The notes beneath the pieces are model-generated. The model made no database searches and was not told the DNA's origin. It saw only the letters and a program-made list of their open reading frames with translations. From Kineosporiaceae bacterium SCSIO 59966 (GTDB lineage: Bacteria > Actinomycetota > Actinomycetes > Actinomycetales > SCSIO-59966): 64,000 nt of DNA. The stretch is taken from assembly GCA_020881835.1 (NCBI GenBank), contig CP052876.1:620001-684000 (forward strand). Direction: 5' to 3'. A program made the translations under genes and the position numbers. This document shows, piece by piece, positions 16,249 through 23,702 of the stretch; positions within the stretch are counted from its first letter, which is position 1; every line of letters starts with the position of its first letter.

Positions 16249-17283
16249 GTGAGCCCCGTCGACCCGGACCCGCAGGTCCCCGAGGCGAGGCTGTCGGACT
16301 CGGCGAAGGCCGTCGAGCGGCGGCTGCTCGGCGCCGAGCGCGAGCTGCGCCGCCGGGAGGTGTCCGGCGCGGTCGGCACGTCGCTGCTGTCGGCGCGAAA
16401 GTTCTGGCGGGCGCTGGGGTTCCCGAACGTCGGGGACGCGGCGCAGGCGTTCACCGAGGCCGACGTCGAGGCGCTGCGCGCGATGGTCGGGCTGGTCCGC
16501 GACGGGGTGATCGACGAGGAGACCGCGCTCGGGCTGACCCGGGCGATGGGCCGCACCGCGGACCGGCTGGCGAACTGGCAGATCCAGCTCGTCGCCGAGT
16601 CCCTCACCGAGGAGGACCACGCCGCCCCGGACGTCGAGGTCGCGCAGCAGGTCGGCGCCGTCCTGGCCGAGGTGCTCGAGCGCACCGAGCCGCTGCTCAC
16701 CTACGCGTGGCGGCGGCACCTGGCCTCGGCGGCGGCCCGGATGATCTCGGACGCCGAGTCGGACGCCGGTGCGCACCCCGGGCCGGTGCGCACGGTCGGG
16801 TTCGCCGACCTGGTGTCCTTCACCCGGATCGTGCGTCGGGCCAGCGAACGGGAGCTGGCCGGGCTGGTGCAGCGGTTCGAGGCGACGACGTCCGACATCG
16901 TCTCCGCGCACGGCGGCCGGGTGGTCAAGACGGTCGGCGACGAGGTGCTGTTCGTCTCGACGTCGACGCCGGCCGCGGGCGGGATCGCCCTCGACATCGC
17001 CGAGGCGATGGCCGAGGACGAGGTGCTGCCCGACGTCCGGGTCGGGATGGCGACCGGGCCGGTCGTGGCCCGGCTCGGGGACGTGTTCGGCACGACGGTG
17101 AACCGGGCGTCGCGGCTGACCGGCATCGCCGCGCCCGGGACGGTGCTCGTCGACGAGACCACCGCGGCCCGGCTCGGCGCGGCGAGCGGCTTCGAGGTCG
17201 CCCCGCTGCACCGGCGGACCCTGCGGGGTATCGGCGCGGTGACCCCCGCCGTCGTGCGCCGCAGCACCCGTCGCGGCGCCTGA
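16249..17283 (+). CDS. Class III adenylate cyclase
   Basis: A 344-residue cytoplasmic cyclase. The N-terminal 170 residues form a helical regulatory domain typical of actinobacterial cyclases (AVGTSLLSARKFWRALGF, DEETALGLTRAMGRTADRLANW). The catalytic domain keeps all key residues: metal Asp187 in FADLVSFT, Lys227 and metal Asp231 in GGRVVKTVGDEVLF, Asp278 in GDVFG, and Asn285/Arg289 in VNRASRL. The Lys/Asp pair predicts ATP rather than GTP as substrate. GGAGGG precedes the GTG start, 13 bp after the birA stop, so the two are probably co-transcribed. Confidence 0.9.
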   Translation: MSPVDPDPQVPEARLSDSAKAVERRLLGAERELRRREVSGAVGTSLLSARKFWRALGFPNVGDAAQAFTEADVEALRAMVGLVRDGVIDEETALGLTRAMGRTADRLANWQIQLVAESLTEEDHAAPDVEVAQQVGAVLAEVLERTEPLLTYAWRRHLASAAARMISDAESDAGAHPGPVRTVGFADLVSFTRIVRRASERELAGLVQRFEATTSDIVSAHGGRVVKTVGDEVLFVSTSTPAAGGIALDIAEAMAEDEVLPDVRVGMATGPVVARLGDVFGTTVNRASRLTGIAAPGTVLVDETTAARLGAASGFEVAPLHRRTLRGIGAVTPAVVRRSTRRGA

Positions 17284-17342
17284 CCGCAGCACCCGCCGCG
17301 GCGCGTGAGCCCGGTCGCCGGGCCGCGGGTAGCCTGCCCGGT

Positions 17343-18116
17343 GTGATCCGCGTGGACCGCCACGGCGAGCACGTCGCCGAGATCGTCCTGGACCGGCCCG
17401 AGGCGATGAACGCCGTGTCGACCGCGCTCGCCGCCGAGCTCGCCACCGCCACCGCGCACCTCGCGCAGGACCGCACGGTGCGCGCGGTCGTCGTGAGCTC
17501 CAGCCAGCCGAAGGCCTTCTGCGTCGGCGCGGACCTCAAGGAGCGCAACGCCTTCACCGACGAGGACCTGCGCCGCCAGCGGGACGTCACCCGCGCCGCC
17601 TACCGCGGCGTCCTGGACCTGCCGGTGCCGGCGGTCGCCGCCGTCGCCGGGTACGCCCTCGGCGGCGGCTGCGAGATCGCCCTGGCCTGCGACCTCATCG
17701 TCGCCGACCCGACCGCCGTCCTCGGCCTGCCCGAGGTGTCCGTCGGCGTCGTCCCCGGTGGTGGCGGCACCCAGCTGCTGACCCGCCGCCTCGGCTGGTC
17801 CCGGGCCGCCGACCTCGTCTTCACCGCCCGGCGGGTCGACGCCGCCGAGGCCCACCGGCTCGGGCTGGTCGACCGGCTCACCGAGCCGGGCGCGGCCCGG
17901 GACGTCGCCCTCGAGGTGGCCCGCGCGATCGCCGCGAACTCCCCGGTCGGGGTCCGCAACGCCAAGCGGGCGATGCGCCTGGGCCTGGACGTCGACCTCG
18001 CCACCGCGCTCGAGGTCGAGGACGCCGCGTGGCGGGCGACCGCGTTCAGCCAGGACCGGGCCGAGGGGGTGCGGGCGTTCGCCGAGAAGCGGACCCCGCG
18101 CTGGCCGGGGGTCTGA
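17343..18116 (+). CDS. Enoyl-CoA hydratase/isomerase (candidate methylglutaconyl-CoA hydratase)
   Basis: A 257-residue crotonase-fold enzyme. It shows LDRPEAMNAVS, AFCVGADLKER (first oxyanion strand), AVAGYALGGGCEIALACDLIVA with the second oxyanion Gly, and LGLPEVSVGVVPGGGGTQLLTRRLG, where the Glu of LPEV is one of the usual catalytic acids and the second position is Gly-rich. It lies directly upstream of an HMG-CoA lyase, so hydration of 3-methylglutaconyl-CoA in leucine catabolism is likely. A short-chain beta-oxidation role is the alternative. The start is the GTG at 17343. Confidence 0.85.
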   Translation: MIRVDRHGEHVAEIVLDRPEAMNAVSTALAAELATATAHLAQDRTVRAVVVSSSQPKAFCVGADLKERNAFTDEDLRRQRDVTRAAYRGVLDLPVPAVAAVAGYALGGGCEIALACDLIVADPTAVLGLPEVSVGVVPGGGGTQLLTRRLGWSRAADLVFTARRVDAAEAHRLGLVDRLTEPGAARDVALEVARAIAANSPVGVRNAKRAMRLGLDVDLATALEVEDAAWRATAFSQDRAEGVRAFAEKRTPRWPGV

Positions 18117-18175
18117 CGAGTACCGGACGAGCACCGGACGACGAGCACTGGACGACAAGCATGGAGGAGGACGCC

Positions 18176-19090
18176 ATGGGCACCTGGCCGGAGCGGGTCA
18201 GCCTGCGCGAGGTCGGTCCGCGCGACGGGCTGCAGAACGAGGCGCCGGTCCCCACCGACGCGAAGGTGCGGCTGCTCGATCTGCTGCCGGGCACCGGGCT
18301 GCGCCGGATCGAGGCGGTGAGCTTCGTGCACCCGAAGGCGATCCCGCAGATGGCCGACGCCGAGGAGGTGTGGGCGCGGGCGCGCAAGCACCCCGACGTC
18401 CGCTACTCGGCGCTGGTGCCGAACCTCAAGGGCGCCCAGCGCGCCATCGCCGCCGGGTTCACCGAACTCGAGATGGTGGTCTCGGCCTCCGACACGCACA
18501 ACCGCAAGAACGTCAACCGCTCGACCGCGGAGTCCCTCGACGACATCGCCGGCGTCGTCCAGCACGTCCACGACGCCGGCGGCACGCTCGAGGTCATCGT
18601 CTCCACGTCGTTCGGCTGCCCCTACGAGGGGGAGGTGCCGACGTCCCGGGTGCTCGACGTCGTCCGGCGGGCGGTCGCGGACGGCGCGGACCGGATCGCG
18701 TTCGGGGACACCACCGGCGTCGCCACCCCCGGCCGGGTCGCCGCCCTCGTCGACGGCTACCTGGCCGCGTACGCCGGCACCCCGTTTCTGCTGCACTTCC
18801 ACAACACCCGCGGCACGGCGCTGGCCAACATCCTCACCGCGATGGAGCACGGCGCGACCGAGTTCGACGCCAGCGTCGGCGGGCTCGGAGGCTGCCCGTA
18901 CGCGCCGGGAGCCTCCGGCAACGTGGCGACCGAGGAGGTCGTGCACATGCTCGAGGACATGGGGGTGGCCACCGGCGTGGACCTGGCGGCGCTGCTCGAG
19001 GTGGCCCGCTACGTCCAGGACGTCGTCGGCCGCGAGCTGCCGAGCGGCGTCCTGAAGGCGGGGCCGCGGACGGTCACGGTCCCCGCGTGA
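18176..19090 (+). CDS. Hydroxymethylglutaryl-CoA lyase
   Basis: A 304-residue TIM-barrel lyase that cleaves HMG-CoA to acetyl-CoA and acetoacetate, the last step of leucine catabolism. Signatures are SLREVGPRDGLQNE (metal Asp), EAVSFVHPKAIPQMAD, ALVPNLKGAQRAI, SASDTHNRKNVNRS, DTTGVATPGRV, HFHNTRGTALAN (metal His pair) and the active-site loop GLGGCPYAPGASGNVATEE with its catalytic Cys. The ATG at 18176 is preceded by GGAGGA. It follows the hydratase by 59 bp on the same strand. Confidence 0.92.
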   Translation: MGTWPERVSLREVGPRDGLQNEAPVPTDAKVRLLDLLPGTGLRRIEAVSFVHPKAIPQMADAEEVWARARKHPDVRYSALVPNLKGAQRAIAAGFTELEMVVSASDTHNRKNVNRSTAESLDDIAGVVQHVHDAGGTLEVIVSTSFGCPYEGEVPTSRVLDVVRRAVADGADRIAFGDTTGVATPGRVAALVDGYLAAYAGTPFLLHFHNTRGTALANILTAMEHGATEFDASVGGLGGCPYAPGASGNVATEEVVHMLEDMGVATGVDLAALLEVARYVQDVVGRELPSGVLKAGPRTVTVPA

Positions 19091-19162
19091 CCGGCACGCG
19101 TCGTCGTCCAGGCGACGCCGTCCAGATCGTTGTGTGACCTGGCCATGACTACCATGCCCGGC

Positions 19163-19843
19163 GTGACGAGGGTGCTGCTGGCCGAGGACGACCCGGCGAT
19201 CGCCGAGCCGCTGGCCCGCGCCCTGGGCCGGGAGGGCTACGACGTCGAGGTCCGCGACACCGGGCAGGGCGCGATCGACGTCGCCTCCAGCGGGGTCGAC
19301 CTCGTCGTCCTGGACCTCGGGCTGCCGGACATCGACGGGCTCGACGTGTGCCGGCGGATCCGCTCCGACGGGGTCACCGCCCCCGTGCTCGTGCTGACCG
19401 CTCGCGCCGACGAGGTCGACACCGTCGTCGGCCTGGACGCCGGTGCCGACGACTACGTCACCAAGCCGTTCCGGCTCGCCGAGCTGCTCGCCCGGGTGCG
19501 GGCGCTGCTGCGCCGCGGCGGGGCCGAGGCGGGGGAGTCCTCGCTCACCGAGGTGCACGGCGTCCGGCTGGACGGCGACGCCCGCCGGGCGTGGGTCGGG
19601 GACACCGAGCTGCAGCTCACCGCCAAGGAGTTCGACCTGCTGCGGGTGCTGCTGCGCGAGGCCGGGTCCGTGGTCACCCGCGACGAGCTCATGCGCGAGG
19701 TGTGGGACACCGAGTGGTGGACCTCGACGAAGACCCTCGACATGCACGTGTCGTGGCTGCGCCGCAAGCTCGGGGACGACGCGACGAACCCCCGGTTCAT
19801 CTCCACCGTGCGAGGCGTGGGCTTCCGCTTCGAGCGGGAGTAG
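19163..19843 (+). CDS. OmpR-family response regulator
   Basis: A 226-residue response regulator. The receiver domain has acidic residues EDD (8-10), phospho-acceptor Asp51 in VVLDLGLPDIDG, TA in LVLTARADE and Lys101 in DYVTKPF. The C-terminal winged helix is of OmpR/PhoB type (LTAKEFDLLRVLLREAGSVVTRDELMREVW ... KTLDMHVSWLRRKLGDD ... GVGFRFE). A TACCAT box at 19150-19155 lies 7 bp before the GTG at 19163, so leaderless initiation there is plausible. ATGs at 19145 and 19154 are alternatives. The histidine kinase follows after 3 bp. Confidence 0.9.
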   Translation: MTRVLLAEDDPAIAEPLARALGREGYDVEVRDTGQGAIDVASSGVDLVVLDLGLPDIDGLDVCRRIRSDGVTAPVLVLTARADEVDTVVGLDAGADDYVTKPFRLAELLARVRALLRRGGAEAGESSLTEVHGVRLDGDARRAWVGDTELQLTAKEFDLLRVLLREAGSVVTRDELMREVWDTEWWTSTKTLDMHVSWLRRKLGDDATNPRFISTVRGVGFRFERE

Positions 19844-19846
19844 CCG

Positions 19847-21082
19847 GTGCGGGCCCGCATCCTGCAGGCCACCGTCGCCTCGGTGGTGCTCGCCGTCCTG
19901 CTGCTCGGCATCCCGCTGGGGATCGTCGGTGTCGCGCTGGTGCGTGACCAGGCGCTGCGCAGCGCCCAGGACCGCTCCGACGCACTGCTGCGCACCGTCG
20001 AGCGGCGGCTGGAGTTCGACCAGGAGGTGACCCCCGACGTCCTCGAGCCGTACGTGAACGCGGAGCGGGAGTGGACGGCGTACGTCACCGTGACCCTGCC
20101 GGACGGCGGTCTGGTGACCGCCGGGGAGCCCGACCCGCCGTACCTGCGGGGGGAGACGACGACCGACCGGTTGTCCGCGCGGGTCGACGTGCCGCGCTCG
20201 TCGGTGGTGTCCGCGGCGCTGCAGGTGGTCGTGCTCGTGCTCGTCGTGTCGGTCGGCGCGATCGTGGCCGGGGTGGCGCTCGGTCTGGTGCAGGCCCGGC
20301 GGCTCACCGAGCCGCTGGTGGACCTGGCCCGCAACGCCCAGCGGCTCGGCTCCGGGCAGATCCGGCCGTCGGCGCAGCGCAGCGGCGTCCCGGAGGTGGA
20401 CCTGGTCGCGGCCGAGATCGCCGCCAGCGCCGAGCGGATGGCCGCCCGGCTGGCGGCAGAGCGGGAGTTCGCCTCCGACGCCTCCCACCAGCTGCGCACC
20501 CCGCTGACGGCGGTGTCGATGCGGCTGGAGGAGATCGCCGCGGCGACCGACGAGCCGGCCGTGCGCGAGGAGGCCCGGATCGCGCTGGACCAGGTCGAGC
20601 GGCTGGTCCAGGTCGTCGACGACCTGCTGGACCGCAACCGGCAGGCGCGCGCGGCGCCCGCGCCGCTGGTGCTCGGCGACGTGCTCGACCAGCAGCGCGA
20701 GGAGTGGCTGCCGCAGTACCGGGCCGCGGGCCGTCGGCTGGACGTCGAGGTGCCACGGGACGTCGTCGTGCTGGCCAGCGCTGGACCGCTCGCCCAGGCG
20801 CTGGCGACCCTGCTGGAGAACTCCCTGCAGCACGGCGCCGGGACGACGTCCGTGCGGGTGCGGCAGAGCGGCAGCTCGGTGGTCGTCGAGGTCGCCGACG
20901 AGGGGCCGGGGATCCCGGACTCGCTCGGGGTGCGGGTGTTCGAGCGCAAGGTGTCCAGCGCCCGCTCGACCGGGCTCGGGCTGGCGCTCGCGCGGGACCT
21001 CGTCACCGCCGACGGTGGCCGCCTGGAGCTGCTGCGCCCCCGCCCGCCGGTGTTCGCCCTCTTCCTCCGCGCCGCCCCCTGA
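19847..21082 (+). CDS. Two-component sensor histidine kinase
   Basis: A 411-residue membrane kinase. Helix 1 (about residues 8-32) is followed by a short extracytoplasmic sensor of about 85 residues, helix 2 (VVVLVLVVSVGAIVAGVALGLV) and a HAMP linker. The HisKA box reads FASDASHQLRTPLTAV with phospho-His214. The ATP-binding domain shows the N box (LATLLENSLQHG), G1 (VADEGPGIPD) and G2 (STGLGLALARDLV). It overlaps no gene and is tightly coupled to the response regulator. The signal sensed is unknown. A module A-B-A composite begins 22 bp past the stop. Confidence 0.92.
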   Translation: MRARILQATVASVVLAVLLLGIPLGIVGVALVRDQALRSAQDRSDALLRTVERRLEFDQEVTPDVLEPYVNAEREWTAYVTVTLPDGGLVTAGEPDPPYLRGETTTDRLSARVDVPRSSVVSAALQVVVLVLVVSVGAIVAGVALGLVQARRLTEPLVDLARNAQRLGSGQIRPSAQRSGVPEVDLVAAEIAASAERMAARLAAEREFASDASHQLRTPLTAVSMRLEEIAAATDEPAVREEARIALDQVERLVQVVDDLLDRNRQARAAPAPLVLGDVLDQQREEWLPQYRAAGRRLDVEVPRDVVVLASAGPLAQALATLLENSLQHGAGTTSVRVRQSGSSVVVEVADEGPGIPDSLGVRVFERKVSSARSTGLGLALARDLVTADGGRLELLRPRPPVFALFLRAAP

Positions 21083-21104
21083 CCCGCTCCCAATACTCTC
21101 GTTC

Positions 21105-21258
21105 GTGATCATGCAATCCCGCCACCCTCTGCCCCTCCCGCCTGCCCGCAGAATGCTGGGTTGTTGGCGCAACACGCCGGCATGGGGGCCCAAAATCCAG
21201 CATTTTGCACGCCCCGGACGCCCCAAACCCACCCCGTGATCATGCAATCCCGCCACCC
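21105..21258 (+). repeat. Module A-B-A composite (one 131-bp unit plus terminal A)
   Basis: A at 21105-21127, B at 21149-21207 and A at 21236-21258. The A-to-A distance is 131 bp. B carries the same 13-nt variable segment as the array at 26595-27040, which has the opposite orientation. It lies at the 3' end of the histidine kinase gene. Confidence 0.93.
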
Positions 21259-21393
21259 GCTTCATGGCTCTGGCGGGCCACTCCGGGGATGAGAGTGGTC
21301 GCGGCGCGCCACGAACCCAGGGACGTTCGAGCGGGCGGTGGGAGCCGGCCGGCCTGATTGCATGCAGCCCGCATCGGGTATAGGCCTCCACCA

Positions 21394-21448
21394 CAGAATG
21401 CTGCGTTCCGCACAGCCCGGCGTGTCGAGCCACCAACCCAGCACTCTG
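21394..21448 (-). repeat. Shortened module B (55 bp) next to the IS element
   Basis: Arms are CAGAATGCTG and CAGCACTCTG, with the internal conserved GGCGTGTC...CCACC stretch and a variable segment about 4 nt shorter than in other copies. A module A would be expected about 22 bp further on. That is where the predicted left end of the IS element lies, and the next module A is on the far side of the IS. Confidence 0.8.
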
Positions 21449-21533
21449 CGGGTGTGCGGACCTGTGGGGTGTGTCCTTCCCGCCGGATAGTGGCCCGAGG
21501 GGGGAGTATTCCTCCTGACAGAAGGGGTCGTTG

Positions 21534-21818
21534 ATGTCTAAGTATCGGAAGTTCACTCAGGAATACCGTGAAGAGGCCGTCAGGTTGGTGATCGAGTCGA
21601 GCCGGCCGATCGCCGAGGTGGCCCGGGAGCTGGGCATCAACGAGGGCACCCTTGGGAACTGGTGCAACAAGTACCGGCGGGAGCACCCGGTCAGTGAGGA
21701 GTTGAACCTGCCCGAGCGGAGCCGGTTACGGGAGCTGGAGCGGGAGAACCGTGAGCTCAGGTTGCAGGCGGAGTTCCTAAAAAAAGCAGCAGCCTTCTTC
21801 GCCAGGGAGCAGCAGTGA
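21534..21818 (+). CDS. IS3-family transposase OrfA
   Basis: A 94-residue DNA-binding subunit. The helix-turn-helix reads YREEAVRLVIESSRPIAEVARELGINEGTLGNW. A leucine-zipper-like coiled coil follows (ERSRLRELERENRELRLQAEFLKKAAAFF), as in the IS3 family. The ATG at 21534 precedes SKYRKFTQE. The 3' end overlaps OrfB by 4 bp, and a run of seven A residues upstream of the stop allows fusion to OrfB by -1 frameshifting. Confidence 0.93.
   Translation: MSKYRKFTQEYREEAVRLVIESSRPIAEVARELGINEGTLGNWCNKYRREHPVSEELNLPERSRLRELERENRELRLQAEFLKKAAAFFAREQQ
21779..21786 (+). other. Poly-A -1 frameshift site in the IS3 element
   Basis: Seven consecutive A residues followed by G, with OrfA codons AAA AAA GCA. 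The -1 frame is open from here through the OrfB start, so slippage would give an OrfAB fusion, the usual active IS3 transposase. Confidence 0.75.
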
Positions 21819-22726
21819 GCGACAAGTACGCGCTCATTGCCGCGGAGAAGGCCGACCGCAGGAGCCCGTTCAGCGTGGTGCTCATGTGCACGGTGCTGGC
21901 GGTGTCGACCTCGGCGTTCTACGACTGGTTGACCGGGCAGCCCAGCGCGCGGCAGGTGCGGCGAGCCAAGATCGGGGTGCACGTGCAGGCCGCGTTCGCC
22001 GCCGGCCGCGGCACCTACGGGGTGCGCCGGGTGCACGCGGTGCTCGGGCGCAGCGACGACGCCGACGTGGCGGGCGCGTCGGTGCGGATCGTGCGAGACA
22101 TCATGCAGGAGAAGGGGCTTCGCGCGTGCCAGCCGCGGGCCTACCGGACCACCACGGTGCGTGACCCCGGCACCGAACCCGTCATCGCCGACCACGTCGG
22201 CCGGGACTTCACCGCCACCGCGCCCGGCCACAAGCTCGTCGGCGACATCACGTACGTGCCCACCTGGCAGGGCTGGCTGTACCTGGCGACCGTGATCGAC
22301 TGCCACACCAAGGCCGTCGTGGGGTGGTCGATGGCCGACCACATGCGCACCGACCTGGTCTGCGACGCGATCACGATGGCCACGCGCAACGTCCCCCTCG
22401 CCGCCGGCGCGGTATTTCACTCGGACCGCGGCAGTCAATACACCAGCGCCCAATTCGCCCGCCACCTCGCCGAGCACGGGCTCACCGGTTCGATGGGAAG
22501 AACCGGGATCTGCTGGGACAATGCCATGGCCGAATCCTTTTTCGGGGCGTTGAAGAACGAGCTCGTGTACCGCACCGTCTTCCCCACCCGAGACAAGGCC
22601 CGCCAGGCCATTGCAGAATACATCGAAGTGTTCTACAATCGGCAACGTCTCCACTCGGCACTCGGCTACAAGACCCCGCTCGAGGTCGCCAACGAGTACC
22701 ACCAACACGCCACACTTGCCGCCTGA
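21815..22726 (+). CDS. IS3-family transposase OrfB (DDE integrase core)
   Basis: A 303-residue catalytic subunit. An HTH_21-like region (GRGTYGVRRVHAVLGR) precedes the rve core, with the triad visible as Asp in GDITYVPTWQGWLYLATVIDCHTKAVVGWS, Asp in VFHSDRGSQYTSAQF and Glu in CWDNAMAESFFGALKNELV. The end, YIEVFYNRQRLHSALGYKTPLEV, is typical. The frame is intact, so the element may be functional. The GTG at 21815 overlaps the OrfA stop. Confidence 0.95.
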   Translation: MSDKYALIAAEKADRRSPFSVVLMCTVLAVSTSAFYDWLTGQPSARQVRRAKIGVHVQAAFAAGRGTYGVRRVHAVLGRSDDADVAGASVRIVRDIMQEKGLRACQPRAYRTTTVRDPGTEPVIADHVGRDFTATAPGHKLVGDITYVPTWQGWLYLATVIDCHTKAVVGWSMADHMRTDLVCDAITMATRNVPLAAGAVFHSDRGSQYTSAQFARHLAEHGLTGSMGRTGICWDNAMAESFFGALKNELVYRTVFPTRDKARQAIAEYIEVFYNRQRLHSALGYKTPLEVANEYHQHATLAA

Positions 22727-22791
22727 ACCAGCCAATGTCGCTGTCCGGGAACGCGTCACCCCCTCACTGCCAGGACTGCGCGGCCGACCCT

Positions 22792-22873
22792 GGGTGGCGG
22801 GATTGCATGATCACGAAGAGGGTTTTCTTGACTAACCACGGGGACGGTATGGGTGGCGGGATTGCATGATCAC
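22792..22873 (-). repeat. Module A x2 (59 bp apart)
   Basis: Copies lie at 22792-22814 and 22851-22873 on the minus strand. The second supplies the stop codon that truncates the HEPN gene fragment. A T-rich TTGACTAACCAC stretch lies between them, resembling the GACTGATCAC motif that follows module A elsewhere. Confidence 0.9.
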
Positions 22874-22944
22874 GGGAGGGTGGGATCGCGCATCAGCCGC
22901 AACTTGGCCTGGACGGTCGCCGCCTGCAGCGCCGACGGCGTCAT
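22870..22944 (-). pseudogene. N-terminal stub of a HEPN/DUF86-type toxin gene
   Basis: Twenty-four codons starting with an ATG that overlaps the stop of the upstream nucleotidyltransferase frame (ATGA). The peptide TPSALQAATVQAKLRLMRD resembles the start of DUF86/HEPN proteins, which sit directly after MNT antitoxins. The frame then ends inside module A, and nothing downstream restores it. The remainder (normally about 100 codons) is missing, apparently replaced by repeat and IS sequence. Identification rests on the short N-terminus and the gene order. Confidence 0.55.
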
Positions 22945-23427
22945 CGGGCCAGCTGTTCGAGGTCGAGGCGTCGCAGCCACTCCGTCTCGTAGAACTCGAG
23001 AGCGGCGGCCATCTGGGCGTTCGCCCACACGCCGTCGGCCGTCTCGTACAGCGGCCTCGCCTCGACGAGGGCGGCGCCTCGCCTCGACGAGGGCGGCGAA
23101 CCTGCCGGTGGGCGTGGCCCGGTCCACCAGCAGGACGTCGACGGCGTCGGTGGACAGCAGGTCCATCAGGTCACCGATCAGCGGCACCGGGTCCGGCGTC
23201 GCCCGCCCGCGGAACCGGACGCCGATGTCGACGTCCCGCGCGGACGCCGGATCCGTGCGGGCGCTACCGAAGAGGGTCAGGATCTCCACGTCGTGGCGCT
23301 CGCACAGCCTGGCCAGCGAGCCGTCGTCCACTGCTCGCAGGAGCGTCTCCACCGCCTGCCGCACTGCCACACCGCCCACCGTAGCCGTCACCGCGCCGCC
23401 GGCGACCGACGACCGGTTGGCGATCAA
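22941..23427 (-). pseudogene. MNT-domain nucleotidyltransferase antitoxin, frameshifted by a 22-bp duplication
   Basis: The start encodes a minimal nucleotidyltransferase: EILTLFGSARTDPASARDVDIGVRF contains GSx10DxD with the metal Asp pair, followed by DLMDLLSTDAVDVLLVDRATPTGRFAALVEA. These proteins modify and silence HEPN toxins (MntA/HepT, type VII). At ALVEA the frame breaks because a 22-bp segment is tandemly duplicated (23054-23097). Removing one copy restores RPLYETADGVWANAQM and a C-terminal helix ending in a stop at 22941-22943, directly overlapping the HEPN start. The unrepaired frame runs on out of register to 22870. Confidence 0.8.
23054..23097. repeat. 22-bp tandem duplication inactivating the MNT gene
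   Basis: Units 23054-23075 and 23076-23097 are identical (GCCTCGCCTC...GGGCGGC). As 22 is not a multiple of three, the duplication shifts the frame of the minus-strand gene by one. Confidence 0.95.
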
Positions 23428-23702
23428 AGGTCTGGCCAGTTTGCTCCGGTGGATGAGGGGAGGGACACGGCGTACCGCACCCCTCCTCGCCCGGCCTATC
23501 GATCAGCGCGGGCGACGCTACTCGTCGGCCTGTACGGGATCACATTGTTGTAGTTCTTCCCCAGCGTCATCCACAGATCTTGGGCGCGACGGGCGTCCAT
23601 GAGAAGGATTGTGGATGAATGCGCTTCTCGATGGGTGCTTCCATGTGACCAGCCTCAGAACCGGCGAGCCGCCTTCCACAGGGGGGCATTTGTGAAGGGC
23701 AA

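Larger units (their letters stand above)
21470..22758 (+). mobile_element. IS3-family insertion sequence, about 1.29 kb
   Basis: Two overlapping transposase frames with a poly-A slippery site are flanked by imperfect terminal inverted repeats. The left end starts TGTGTCCTTCCCG and the right end, read inward, starts TGACGCGTTCCCG; both continue into a similar GGATAGTG/GACAGCG stretch. No convincing target-site duplication is visible, so the exact ends remain tentative. The element sits between a module B and the module A copies expected beside it. Confidence 0.78.

Noticed and set aside
17600-21556. A 1318-codon minus-strand open frame
   Set aside because: It runs antisense through five well-supported genes and two repeat modules, with no recognisable domain.
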